From Pseudobacteriovorax antillogorgiicola (GTDB taxonomy: Bacteria; Bdellovibrionota_B; Oligoflexia; Oligoflexales; Oligoflexaceae), in NCBI RefSeq assembly GCF_900177345.1, contig NZ_FWZT01000003.1, positions 62,001 through 126,000 of the forward strand: 64,000 bases of DNA, in the 5' to 3' direction. Shown piece after piece: positions 51,545-60,246 of this stretch. The notes below the pieces were generated by a model. It searched no databases. It worked only from the letters and a program-made list of their open reading frames with translations, and had not been told where the DNA came from. A program made the translations under genes and the position numbers. How positions within the stretch are numbered: the stretch's first letter is position 1; every line of letters begins with the position of its first letter.

Positions 51545-52404
51545 GATTGGAACTAATGGCTTTTTTAAACCTTATAGTATGTTTCTCACTAGTTTCTGCT
51601 TGTGGAACCTATATCGGAAACCCCGAAGAAGATGACGAGGTCCAAAACTCGGAGACCCCAGATGATGACGGCACCACAGTGAATACTCCTGAAGACCCCA
51701 ATGAGATCAGTGACAAGCTTTTCACACTTGCCTTAACGGATGCCGCTGTGGATGATCTGTCCGCATTCTATATTACCGTGGCTTCGATAACCGTAAAATC
51801 AACAGACGAAGATGATGTCTCGATTCCAGTTTCTGTCACCGATGAAATCAATCTTTTAGACTATCAAGGTAGTGACTCTATACTGTTCGCCGGGACTGAT
51901 GACATCCCCTACGGCACCTACTCTGAAGTTCGTCTCGTCCTAAGCACCGAATCCGCACCTAGAGCCCTTGACCTTGAGGGCAACGAAGTGGCAGTCTCCG
52001 CCCCTAGTGCGACAAGCTCAGGTATTAAAATTACAACCGAGTTTGAAGTAACGGAATCGGGCAGCTCATTAACCTTGGATTTCGACCTTAGAAAGTCGCT
52101 CAAGGTGACTGGCAATACCATCAAGCTTTCCCCAAGGATAAGAGCTGTTTCAACGGAGGAAAGCTTTGAGATCAATGGGAGCAGTAGTGCCATTGTTGCT
52201 TGTCTTTATGAAGCCTCTATCGAGCCTGATGATGATACTGGCTGTGATCAGTCGGTTAGCTCCGCAAATGTTAAATCAGGGACGTTCGAGATCGGCTTCG
52301 TAGCACCAGGTAGCTACAAGATAAGATACTTCAACTCTGACGGTAGCACATCGGATTCCAGCAGCTTTGAAGTAACCGACTCAAACGTGACAATTAACCA
52401 ATAA
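51541..52404 (+). CDS. DUF4382 lipoprotein
   Basis: 287 aa from a GTG that overlaps the previous stop (an ATG at 51556 would also give a signal peptide). Lipobox LVSAC. An acidic linker (about 25-55) leads to a DUF4382 domain (about 60-200: FTLALTDAAVDDLSAFYITVASITVKS, INLLDYQG, IPYGTYSEVRLVL). A second beta domain (about 215-287) ends with GFVAPGSYKIRYF, like a carboxypeptidase-regulatory fold. A surface lipoprotein of unknown role, paired with TIGR02147 genes in related genomes. Confidence 0.82.
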   Translation: MRLELMAFLNLIVCFSLVSACGTYIGNPEEDDEVQNSETPDDDGTTVNTPEDPNEISDKLFTLALTDAAVDDLSAFYITVASITVKSTDEDDVSIPVSVTDEINLLDYQGSDSILFAGTDDIPYGTYSEVRLVLSTESAPRALDLEGNEVAVSAPSATSSGIKITTEFEVTESGSSLTLDFDLRKSLKVTGNTIKLSPRIRAVSTEESFEINGSSSAIVACLYEASIEPDDDTGCDQSVSSANVKSGTFEIGFVAPGSYKIRYFNSDGSTSDSSSFEVTDSNVTINQ

Positions 52405-52518
52405 CAATTAGCAAAATCCTTGGCTAGGAACATTTGTCCTAGTCAAGGCGCTCAGCTCTTCACGACTAAACATGATTTAGTTTGCCTCATCAATTTCAAT
52501 TAATTACCATAAATAGAC

Positions 52519-52537
52519 AATTACTATTCTCATTGGC
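52519..52537 (+). promoter_or_regulatory. Possible weak Fur box
   Basis: AATTACTATTCTCATTGGC (reverse complement GCCAATGAGAATAGTAATT) matches the Fur consensus at about 12 of 19 positions and lies 25 bases before the TTG start of the TonB-receptor gene. The match is marginal; the context (a TonB-dependent receptor) is the main support. Confidence 0.3.
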
Positions 52538-52562
52538 TTGCATATGATGAAAGAGGTTACAG

Positions 52563-54611
52563 TTGCAGCTTATTAAGCCTCGACTCGAACATTGTCTTAG
52601 TTGGTTTCTGCTATTTTCTTGGTTCACAGGTAGCTCTCTGCTAGCTCAGGAACAGGACATGCCCGCCTCTCTCAACCTCGCTGAACTGTTGGATTTAGAT
52701 GTGTCGATCGCAACCAAGAGTGAGACCAACTTACGTGAAACGCCGGGGATCGTATCGGTGGTTACCCGTGAGCAAATGCTAGCCATGGGAGCGAGAGACG
52801 TGATCGATGTCATCCAGCGCATGGTGCCTGGCTTTAGCATTGTTACTGAAATTGAAGGCGCACAACTGTTGAGTATACGAGGGTTAAATGCCATTGATGG
52901 CAAATTCCTCGTCATGATCAATGGTCTCGATATCAATGGGGAGAAGTTTGGTATTGTGCAATTTGCCAAACACTTCCCTATCCATGCACTTGAAAGGATC
53001 GAGATCATTAGAGGGCCTGGTTCGTCTATCTATGGAGGCTATAGCTCACTGGGCGTGATCCACCTTATCACTCGTAACGATCAAAGACCTGGAAGCTATA
53101 GCATCGTAGATGCCGAGCAAGGGCATGAGGCCTTTATCAATGGAGTTGTATCAAGTGGTTATGCTGGAGTTGAAGGCGACCTAAAGGGAAGCGTTAACCT
53201 CACAGTGAGCCAAGGAGTTCTCAATGATGGAACATCCACCAGCTTCTATGGAGATCCAATCACACTTTCTGATGCCAAGATCAACAGCTTGCAAGGAACT
53301 TGGGATATCAAATATGCTGAAACCTACGCCAAGGGTTTGATAGACCTTTATCGTGCTCCAGCCTACTACTTTGATGAACCTAATGAAGCTCCGTGGCAGC
53401 ACATCAGAGAACGCTGGGATACCTATCAAGTTGAAATCGGACATAGTATTGAGGCTTCCGAAGCTCTTAGCATAACCCCCTATGCCAACTACAAATTGCA
53501 GTATCCTTATTGGATTGACCAAGGGCCCTACTGGTTTCGAAACAAAGTTGACCGAACCATGGCTGGTTTCAACGTTTCCTATCGTAAAGGGCCATTGAGT
53601 ATACTTGGAGGCTACCAAGGATTTATTCATACTATCTACCGCGCTGAAAACCTAAACCTAGCAGTCAACGAAGAAGTTCTTAGGAATGACCCTGCCATAG
53701 ACCGAATCAGCTATCGAAATGATTCCGTTTTTGCTCAGATGGTTTACAGCCATTCTCTTGCTAATATCACACTGGGAGCCCGATATGATAAGACCGATAT
53801 TCATGGGAGCTTTTTTGCTCCAAGAGTTGGTTTGACCAAGGTCTGGTCCAACCTGCACATCAAGTTTATGACTGCTCAGAGCTTTCGTGTACCGGGAGGC
53901 ATTATTCCTAATCGAGTCGAAGACGCCAACAAGTTTGAAATCGATCCCGAAACGACTCTTAACAACGAACTTGAGCTAGGCTATCAGTTTGGCAAGCACA
54001 CTTGGGTTGCAGTCAACCTTTTTGATCATATTATTTCCGATCCGATCCGCTATAGTCCTGGTGATAGCGGCATTGGAAGTTACCGGAACGAAGACCCTAT
54101 CGGCACCCGAGGCTTTGAATTGGACTTCCGCTATATCAAAAGTCGGATATCAAGCATCTTCACCTATGCATATTATGAAGTGACTGAAAATGATACTGAT
54201 GATTCCTTGGCACCAGACCACCCTAAGGAATCGCTGGGGCAGTCTCGTCATAAGTTAAACTGGGTTCTTTCCCTACCTGTTGCGAAAAACTTGTCAATCA
54301 ATCCTTCTGTGGTCTATCTTGGCGAAACATTCGCTTACACAGAGCAAGGGGCCGTTACAGGGGTGGATGACAGCGGTGATGAGCAACGTGCCGACCCAGA
54401 GCTACAGACTTTGGCCCCCCAAGGCCTTGTCAATGTCAATCTTCGCTATCAAAACCTAATCGGTATAACGGGCTTTGAAGGCTCACTTGGCATCCAAAAC
54501 TTGGGCAATCAAGATGTCTCAATTGCCCAACCCTACAAGGCAGAATATCCCGTAGCTCCCTTGCCGTTTGGGAAGCGATCGCTTTTATTGCGCCTTCTCT
54601 GGGAGCATTAG
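52563..54611 (+). CDS. TonB-dependent outer-membrane receptor
   Basis: 682 aa from a TTG (AGAGG six bases upstream; no ATG occurs before the mature region). Signal peptide to about residue 28 (SSLLAQ), then SLNLAELLDLDVSIATKSET, plug domain (about 50-165: PGIVSVVTREQMLAMGARDV, LLSIRGL, ALERIEIIRGPGSSIYGGYS) and a barrel ending in LLLRLLWEH. The N-terminal ELLDLDVSIA pattern is shared with the receptor at 39860-41869, so the two belong to the same subclass. Ligand unknown; a weak Fur-like site upstream hints at iron. Confidence 0.9.
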   Translation: MQLIKPRLEHCLSWFLLFSWFTGSSLLAQEQDMPASLNLAELLDLDVSIATKSETNLRETPGIVSVVTREQMLAMGARDVIDVIQRMVPGFSIVTEIEGAQLLSIRGLNAIDGKFLVMINGLDINGEKFGIVQFAKHFPIHALERIEIIRGPGSSIYGGYSSLGVIHLITRNDQRPGSYSIVDAEQGHEAFINGVVSSGYAGVEGDLKGSVNLTVSQGVLNDGTSTSFYGDPITLSDAKINSLQGTWDIKYAETYAKGLIDLYRAPAYYFDEPNEAPWQHIRERWDTYQVEIGHSIEASEALSITPYANYKLQYPYWIDQGPYWFRNKVDRTMAGFNVSYRKGPLSILGGYQGFIHTIYRAENLNLAVNEEVLRNDPAIDRISYRNDSVFAQMVYSHSLANITLGARYDKTDIHGSFFAPRVGLTKVWSNLHIKFMTAQSFRVPGGIIPNRVEDANKFEIDPETTLNNELELGYQFGKHTWVAVNLFDHIISDPIRYSPGDSGIGSYRNEDPIGTRGFELDFRYIKSRISSIFTYAYYEVTENDTDDSLAPDHPKESLGQSRHKLNWVLSLPVAKNLSINPSVVYLGETFAYTEQGAVTGVDDSGDEQRADPELQTLAPQGLVNVNLRYQNLIGITGFEGSLGIQNLGNQDVSIAQPYKAEYPVAPLPFGKRSLLLRLLWEH

Positions 54612-54632
54612 AGCTGGGCAGATAGGCTCTAA
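54608..54632. terminator. Hairpin between convergent genes
   Basis: The stem TTAGAGC / GCTCTAA with an 11-base loop overlaps the stop codons of the TonB receptor and the convergent redoxin gene. It probably ends transcription from both sides. Confidence 0.5.
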
Positions 54633-55237
54633 GAAGCGTTGGCTAGTGCTGTCAATGCCTGATTGACTTCCTTATTTGCTGCCCGTACCTTGTAGTCTTG
54701 ATTTGCATAGGCGTAGACGATCTTGCCATCTTTACCAACAACATAAACGGCTGGTATGGGCACAATATGATGTCGCTTGCCCGAAGCCGCTTCGAGATCT
54801 ATTTGGTATTTTTCTTTGTAAGTTTTCACAAGATCTTCTGGAACCTTATACTCCAGTTTCATCGTCTTAACGATTTTAGCTCCGTTATCACTGACTATGT
54901 GCCAATCATCTTTTAAGTTCCCCTTGGTCTTAATTCCCTCGGCTGGCTTATCAACGCTGATGGCGACGATCTTTCCCTTGGTTTTCTTTAAAACTGGCAG
55001 AACCTCTTGATTAACAGCCTGAAGCTGACGATTGCAGTAGGGACACCACCCACCTCGATAGAACAGAACGACCAAAGGCCCATCTTTCACCAATTGCTTG
55101 GTATCCACAGCTTGGCCATTTATATCCTTGGTCGCAAAATGGGGAAACATATCTCCTTTGGAAAGACCTGGCTGAGCGAGTAAAGAACCCGAGACAAGAA
55201 GAAGCCCAATACTGAACAGGCGACGGAGTGCTTGCAT
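54629..55237 (-). CDS. Exported AhpC/TSA-family redoxin
   Basis: 202 aa with a signal peptide (cleavage near LLAQ) and GAGGT before the ATG. A thioredoxin-fold peroxiredoxin-like domain: FATKDINGQAVDTKQLV, PLVVLFYRGGWCPYCNRQL with a CPYC motif, ISVDKPAEG and the cis-Pro region HHIVPIPAVYVVGKDGKIV. The CxxC motif, as in thioredoxin-like AhpC/TSA proteins, suggests thiol-disulfide exchange or peroxide reduction in the periplasm. Monocistronic. Confidence 0.87.
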   Translation of the reverse strand: MQALRRLFSIGLLLVSGSLLAQPGLSKGDMFPHFATKDINGQAVDTKQLVKDGPLVVLFYRGGWCPYCNRQLQAVNQEVLPVLKKTKGKIVAISVDKPAEGIKTKGNLKDDWHIVSDNGAKIVKTMKLEYKVPEDLVKTYKEKYQIDLEAASGKRHHIVPIPAVYVVGKDGKIVYAYANQDYKVRAANKEVNQALTALANAS

Positions 55238-55412
55238 AACGATTACCTCATAAATGTTTTTATTCCTTAGTGACGTAGCATCCAGTTTCCAGACTCATGA
55301 CAAAGAAACTCACCAATGCGAATACGAACGTCTTGCTCTTAGGTTACAGTGAACTCAAGATCTCGGAAAGATAATATTGCCCCAAACCGTGACCTACCGA
55401 CTACAGGGATCT

Positions 55413-57464
55413 TCAGGCAGCTGCCTTTGAGGAGCTAATCTGATTCATAAGGTCGTCCTCGATCACATTGAAGAGCTTGGCGTGAACGGATGACAAATCT
55501 TCTAAGTGACCGGACTTCCATGAGTTCCAAGTCGCCAGATCCACTGTTTGAGTACCAAAATGTGCTAGCTTGGCGAGCATCTCGTCGATGGTTTCCGAAA
55601 GAGGCACAATGAGCTGTGAAACTGGAAGCTCTGGGCAGGCTTTTCGAGCCTCAGCCAGAATATGATTCAGGTAATCTTGGTCCTGAAAACTCTCCTCCAA
55701 TCTTGCAATTGGCACCTGGCTCATTTCACCTGCTTTTTGATGACTTTCGAACTCGGACTGGTTGCCACGCATATCATCATCATCAAATAGAAAGTTATTA
55801 AGTCCTTGATGAAGGTAAAACCGATCAATTGCCAAAACCGCACCATAGTCCTTCGAATATGCCACTGATCCTAAGTAAGGTATCTTTCTTTGTAACTCCT
55901 CCATCGGGAAGAAAAACAGATCAAAGGTTCCCAGCAGCTCATCAACTCCGATTGCAACAGGGGTTCCACCGAGGTCCAACGCGAGATAGCACTGTTTCTC
56001 AAACATCGCTGTGGAATGATCGATGTCTTTCAAATGAAGTAAGGTATAGATATCACCGTTATCCGTTTCTAAAGCGCCCATATCAACGCGACTGCGATCG
56101 GGGTAGTAGCAATCGACGATACACGCCTTCGACAGGCTATAGACTTGCTGACCATAGCGGAATAATACCGCTTCCTCTTCAAAGAAGGCAATGGGGATAT
56201 TGATCTCAAATCGAGTATATTGGTCGACTTCTGAGTCAAAGTACACGCTACCACCGGCGTTTTCCACCTGCGATCGCACCACATCCATACCGACTCCGCG
56301 CCCGGAAAGATCTGTGACGGTGTCATTCGATGAAAATCCTGGATGAAAAATTAAAGCCTGTCGCTCATAAAAATTCAGCTGTTCTAATTCGGTTTGGCTG
56401 ATGACCCCTTTCTCAACCGCCCGAGCTGCAATCTGATTGCCATGCAAACCCTTACCGTCTTCTTCAAAAGTGACCACGATCCTGCCACTTCGTTGCTCAA
56501 CTGCGATACGAACCGCACCTGTTTCTGGTTTGCCCTTCTCAAGCCGATCTTCTGGCATTTCGATACCGTGATCAATGGCATTGCGACAGAGGTGAGTCAT
56601 GCAATCCGAGAGGATTTGAAACCAAGTGATATCAATGTTAACTTCGCTCATACCAGATACTTTGGTACACACCTTCTTCCGCAATCGGTTGGCTAGATCA
56701 ACGAGAAGGCTTTCTGATTTGGTCGCAAGCGGCGCTAGGCTAACCTGCCGGCTGGATTGGAGAGTGACAATGGATTGTTCAAGGAGCTGCAAAACCTGGT
56801 GCCGGTGGCCCGACCGCCTATCAGTTAGGGTAAAAAGAGCCTGACAAAGGTTGCTAGTCAAGCTATCCAAATCCTGTTCTCGGATGCCATAGGTGTGCTG
56901 CTTGCGATTGCCTTGATCTCTTTTATTCGAACTTAAGTCCGCCTTCTCAACGAAATCCAATAAACCGCGATAGTTGGTCCGATTTTTGGGCTTTCCTTTC
57001 GGAGAGTAGGCCTGATGCTCTTTATCATAAAGCCTCAGAAAAGCTTGATGATAGAAGGCCAAAGCCCGGAGTTGGGATTGAAAGGCTTCAGCTTTTAAAA
57101 TATCGGGACCCATCACTTCAACCAGTGTTCGAAGACAGTTCAAAAATGGGACAAGAGTTTGATAGGTTCCAGAGTTAAATTCCTGCTTTTGATCACGAAT
57201 GGCACAGAAGATGTCTTCGATGGAATGAATGAACTTTGATGTCTTCTTGAGCTTGAATTGAGCTGTTGTCCCTTTTAAGGTGTGTAGGATTCTCATAGCC
57301 AGATTGAGATCCTCTGTCGATGGATAATGGTCCTTTTCAAAGAACATCATTTGGAGGTCTTTAATTAAGTCGTAGACTTCTGACTGAAAGTTCTGAAGCA
57401 TCTCCTCATACTGCTCACCTAAAAACTCACGATGTAACTCTAGTTCTTGCAAGTCCTTTATCAT
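55413..57464 (-). CDS. CheA-type kinase (Hpt, dimerisation, HATPase, CheW)
   Basis: 683 aa from the ATG at 57464 (a TTG at 57488 would add eight residues). P1 Hpt domain with His61 in RILHTLKGTTAQF; an unassigned middle (about 110-230); dimerisation and HATPase domains (about 230-430: HLCRNAIDHGIE, FEEDGKGLHG, LSGRGVGMDVV); then a CheW-like P5 domain (about 435-575: AVLFRYGQQVYSLSKACIVD, PVAIGVDELLG). The last 100 residues are extra and unassigned. A classical P2 domain is not obvious. It is transcribed with the response-regulator gene six codons or so upstream and is divergent from the PYP chromophore ligase gene, which makes it a candidate for light signalling. No methyl-accepting receptor gene is in the window. 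Confidence 0.88.
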   Translation of the reverse strand: MIKDLQELELHREFLGEQYEEMLQNFQSEVYDLIKDLQMMFFEKDHYPSTEDLNLAMRILHTLKGTTAQFKLKKTSKFIHSIEDIFCAIRDQKQEFNSGTYQTLVPFLNCLRTLVEVMGPDILKAEAFQSQLRALAFYHQAFLRLYDKEHQAYSPKGKPKNRTNYRGLLDFVEKADLSSNKRDQGNRKQHTYGIREQDLDSLTSNLCQALFTLTDRRSGHRHQVLQLLEQSIVTLQSSRQVSLAPLATKSESLLVDLANRLRKKVCTKVSGMSEVNIDITWFQILSDCMTHLCRNAIDHGIEMPEDRLEKGKPETGAVRIAVEQRSGRIVVTFEEDGKGLHGNQIAARAVEKGVISQTELEQLNFYERQALIFHPGFSSNDTVTDLSGRGVGMDVVRSQVENAGGSVYFDSEVDQYTRFEINIPIAFFEEEAVLFRYGQQVYSLSKACIVDCYYPDRSRVDMGALETDNGDIYTLLHLKDIDHSTAMFEKQCYLALDLGGTPVAIGVDELLGTFDLFFFPMEELQRKIPYLGSVAYSKDYGAVLAIDRFYLHQGLNNFLFDDDDMRGNQSEFESHQKAGEMSQVPIARLEESFQDQDYLNHILAEARKACPELPVSQLIVPLSETIDEMLAKLAHFGTQTVDLATWNSWKSGHLEDLSSVHAKLFNVIEDDLMNQISSSKAAA

Positions 57465-57494
57465 TATCAGCCTAAACTCCCCACCCAAAAGGAT

Positions 57495-58241
57495 CTAAAA
57501 AATGCCGAAACCCGCTAATTTCTTGCCGTGATTGCCATCACTATCATCGTCTTCATCGGCATCAGTAAGGGGGTCACCTAAAACGCGAAGCTGCTCATCG
57601 AACGTGATTTCCATCGCTGAATTCAAGCCAACGGCTAAGCGCTTTTGAAGGCTCAACAATTTGTCGCGATCCAGGCTTTGATTTGACTCTAGATGCAAGA
57701 GGACTAGCTCCGTTTGACCTTTCAGAAACGTGAGGACATTGACAAGCTTATATAGAAATTCTGATTCACCCTGATCTTCAGTGCTATTCATTCCGGCTAG
57801 CCTAGCAGCAATATTGGTGAGAGCTACGTGGGTATCAGAAAAATCACCTTCCAGCACCTTCACAGTTTCTGTAAGATTCCGCGAGAACTTTAGAGCCTGC
57901 TTCATCTTCGAAACAACATCTTCAGTTTGAAATGGCTTTTCTAAAAAATCATAGGCTCCTTGACGAATCGCTTCAATGGTGTGTTCCTTCTCTGCGAACG
58001 CTGTGAGAAATACGAAGGGTTTCTGATAGCCTAGACGCCGTGCTGCCTGGAGAAATTCAACACCACCCATATGCGGCATCTTAATATCAGATATAACAAG
58101 CTCCACTTTATCGAGGTGAGCTTGGAGGCTCGCCAGCGCAGCCTTCCCGTTGTCTGCTTCAATAGCCTGTTCCTCTATCTCCGAAACTAATAGGTTCAGG
58201 ATTTGCCTGATACCAGCTTCGTCGTCCACCAGTAAAATCAT
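57495..58241 (-). CDS. Response regulator with helical C-terminal domain
   Basis: 248 aa. A complete receiver (1-120): ILLVDDEAGIRQIL, Asp52 in LVISDIKMPHMGG, Thr in FVFLTAFAEKE, Lys in EKPFQTEDV. The rest (125-248) is helical and may form an Hpt-binding or phosphatase-like bundle; it carries a very acidic tail (DADEDDDSD). No DNA-binding motif. It is followed by the CheA gene after 30 bases, so the two form a signalling pair. The pcl-like gene starts 112 bases away on the other strand. Confidence 0.88.
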   Translation of the reverse strand: MILLVDDEAGIRQILNLLVSEIEEQAIEADNGKAALASLQAHLDKVELVISDIKMPHMGGVEFLQAARRLGYQKPFVFLTAFAEKEHTIEAIRQGAYDFLEKPFQTEDVVSKMKQALKFSRNLTETVKVLEGDFSDTHVALTNIAARLAGMNSTEDQGESEFLYKLVNVLTFLKGQTELVLLHLESNQSLDRDKLLSLQKRLAVGLNSAMEITFDEQLRVLGDPLTDADEDDDSDGNHGKKLAGFGIF

Positions 58242-58352
58242 AAGAACCTCCAGACTTGTTCAGTGGTCACTTTGGATCTTGTTTAAGTTACTTTGTGGTA
58301 TGATGGTCAAGACCTTACGTGGACATACCAGCTAAACGGTTGAGGACCAACT

Positions 58353-59711
58353 ATGAATCGACAATTCATAGAAAACTTTCGATCACGACTGAAAGAGCGA
58401 TCAGAACCGACAATCCAATGGATTGCAGGTGGCGAAGAGAATGTGCTCAGTGCGAGTGCCTTGTGGAATGTAAGCCTGAGGCGAAGACACGACTGGCGAA
58501 GTCAAGGTGTTCCTGCTGGAGCTCTCATTGCCTGCACAGGAAGTAGCCATGAGAGAATTATTGACTTTTTTGCAGCCCTCAATGGCGGCTTCGCTCTTGC
58601 TTTCACCGAAAATCTTGATCCTGAGGGGCTAGCCAGTCTTCACCGTCTTTCAAAGCGGCAGATCTGGATAAATTCTAACGGTCAGCTCCAAGGGACAACG
58701 CACTCAGAAGTATCCTTAGACTCCGCCAGTATTGAAAGAATCTGGCTTCAAACTAGTGGTACCAGTGGTACCAAGAAGTGGGTTGGTTACAACGATCACG
58801 GCATTCTTCATCAGCTTCAGAGTCACGAGGGATTCTTCAGCGAACAACGGGGTGCCCTGAGGCTATCTTTGCTGCCAAACACCCATGCATTCGGATTGAT
58901 TCTTGATCAGTTACTTGGGCTATGGATCGGTCAGTCGCTATTCCTTCTTGCTCATAAAAGCCTTGGAATTCGAAATCTATATCAGTTCATGAGCATCGGC
59001 CAAGAATTTGTTTCAGCTATGGTTCCCAGGCAACTTGAAATTTTTTTGCATTCTTTAGAGGCTCAGCAGCAACGTTTTGATATCACTATTCACACGGGAG
59101 GAGCGCCCCTTCGTGAGTCCTTGCTAGCAAAGGCCAGTGAGCTGGGCGTTCGCATCATTGAAGGTTACGGCCTAACTGAATTAGGCCCAGGAGTGACGAT
59201 GCTGGGGGAGCCCGTAGGCTGCAAAGTTCGCGTTGATTCCACTGATAGGGGGGACATTGGCGAGATCTTAGTATGCAGCCCATCTCTTGGAACTATGGAC
59301 CCCAGTCAACAACGATTTAAAGAAGGATATCTTGCCACTGGAGACCTTGGAAAATGGCTGACTAATGGCAAACTGAAAGTAGTTGGTCGCAAAGGCAACT
59401 TGATCAAGAATAGCCATGGGAAGTGGATAACTTTAGCCAGCCTGGAAGAAAGAATCATAACTAGGTTCAAGCTCAGAGAGTGTGCAATATTTCGTAAATC
59501 CAATGGGTGTTTTCAAGCATCTGTCCTTAAAAAAGATCCTAATGATATCATGAAGGTAAATATGCTCCGCAAACATCTGGAGCAATCGCTCAGCAGCCAG
59601 GTGAGCATTCATATCCACCAAAGCCTAGATGAGCTTTTCGTGGAGTCACAGCTTAAAAAAGCAAAGTCCATTCGCGACGCTCTACAAGCTTGGGTTATGA
59701 AGGAGTTCTAA
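58353..59711 (+). CDS. pcl: p-Coumarate-CoA ligase-like enzyme (AMP-dependent synthetase)
   Basis: 452 aa, GAGG seven bases before the ATG. The adenylate-forming motifs are present in order: P-loop QTSGTSGTKKW (about 130), IHTGGAPLRESLL, EGYGLTELGPG (about 270), ATGDLGKW and GRKGNLIKNSHGKWI. The family activates carboxylic acids as acyl-AMP and then acyl-CoA. At about 450 aa it is shorter than plant 4CL (about 540). In PYP-containing bacteria, a ligase of this family charges p-coumarate for attachment to the PYP cysteine. The nearby pyp and tal genes make this the likely role; without them it would only be called an acyl-CoA synthetase. Confidence 0.85.
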   Translation: MNRQFIENFRSRLKERSEPTIQWIAGGEENVLSASALWNVSLRRRHDWRSQGVPAGALIACTGSSHERIIDFFAALNGGFALAFTENLDPEGLASLHRLSKRQIWINSNGQLQGTTHSEVSLDSASIERIWLQTSGTSGTKKWVGYNDHGILHQLQSHEGFFSEQRGALRLSLLPNTHAFGLILDQLLGLWIGQSLFLLAHKSLGIRNLYQFMSIGQEFVSAMVPRQLEIFLHSLEAQQQRFDITIHTGGAPLRESLLAKASELGVRIIEGYGLTELGPGVTMLGEPVGCKVRVDSTDRGDIGEILVCSPSLGTMDPSQQRFKEGYLATGDLGKWLTNGKLKVVGRKGNLIKNSHGKWITLASLEERIITRFKLRECAIFRKSNGCFQASVLKKDPNDIMKVNMLRKHLEQSLSSQVSIHIHQSLDELFVESQLKKAKSIRDALQAWVMKEF

Positions 59712-59775
59712 AGCTTGGCTCCCGGCAATCCGAACGGCAGCTCATTGATAGAAATCATGGTAAAGAGGATTCCCG

Positions 59776-60246
59776 ATGGATGTTTCAGATCTCAAGAAAA
59801 GCATTCGTAACTTTCAAAAGCTCGAAGGCCCGAAGATTACGGCTGACAAGGTGCGTACCCTCTTTGATTCAAACGACTTCAAGACGACTTATGCCGAACT
59901 GATGACCGAAGTTCCCAAAGAGCTTCATCGCGATCTGATGGAGTTTGCCGCGGAAGGTATTGATAAGATCACCAATTCTGTAGAGAATGTGGATGACACT
60001 GATGAAATACAGTACATGATTGCGATCAACTATATGTTACTGAAATGCGAATGGACTCTAATGAACTGTCAATTAAACTATAAAATCATGGCGACGGGTG
60101 AAGATCCGGATCAAATTGATATGTTTAAGGCCTCAATCATTACAGCTCTCCTCGCTCAGGTTGAGCCCTATCTTAACGACCAGGCAACTCAGGAAATTAC
60201 CACCATATTGAATTCACGAATCCGTGAGATGGTGGAAGCGGCTTAA
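59776..60246 (+). CDS. Unknown 156-aa helical protein in the PYP island
   Basis: A soluble, mostly helical, acidic protein; AGAGG precedes the ATG. Predicted helices at about 4-15, 22-45 (ITADKVRTLFDSNDFKTTYA), 50-70, 78-105 (EIQYMIAINYMLLKCEWTLM) and 115-150. No signal peptide and no family recognised. It follows the ligase gene by 64 bases on the same strand and overlaps the tail of the convergent lyase gene by 33 bases. The location suggests a function in chromophore transfer or PYP signalling, but that is inference. Confidence 0.7.
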   Translation: MDVSDLKKSIRNFQKLEGPKITADKVRTLFDSNDFKTTYAELMTEVPKELHRDLMEFAAEGIDKITNSVENVDDTDEIQYMIAINYMLLKCEWTLMNCQLNYKIMATGEDPDQIDMFKASIITALLAQVEPYLNDQATQEITTILNSRIREMVEAA

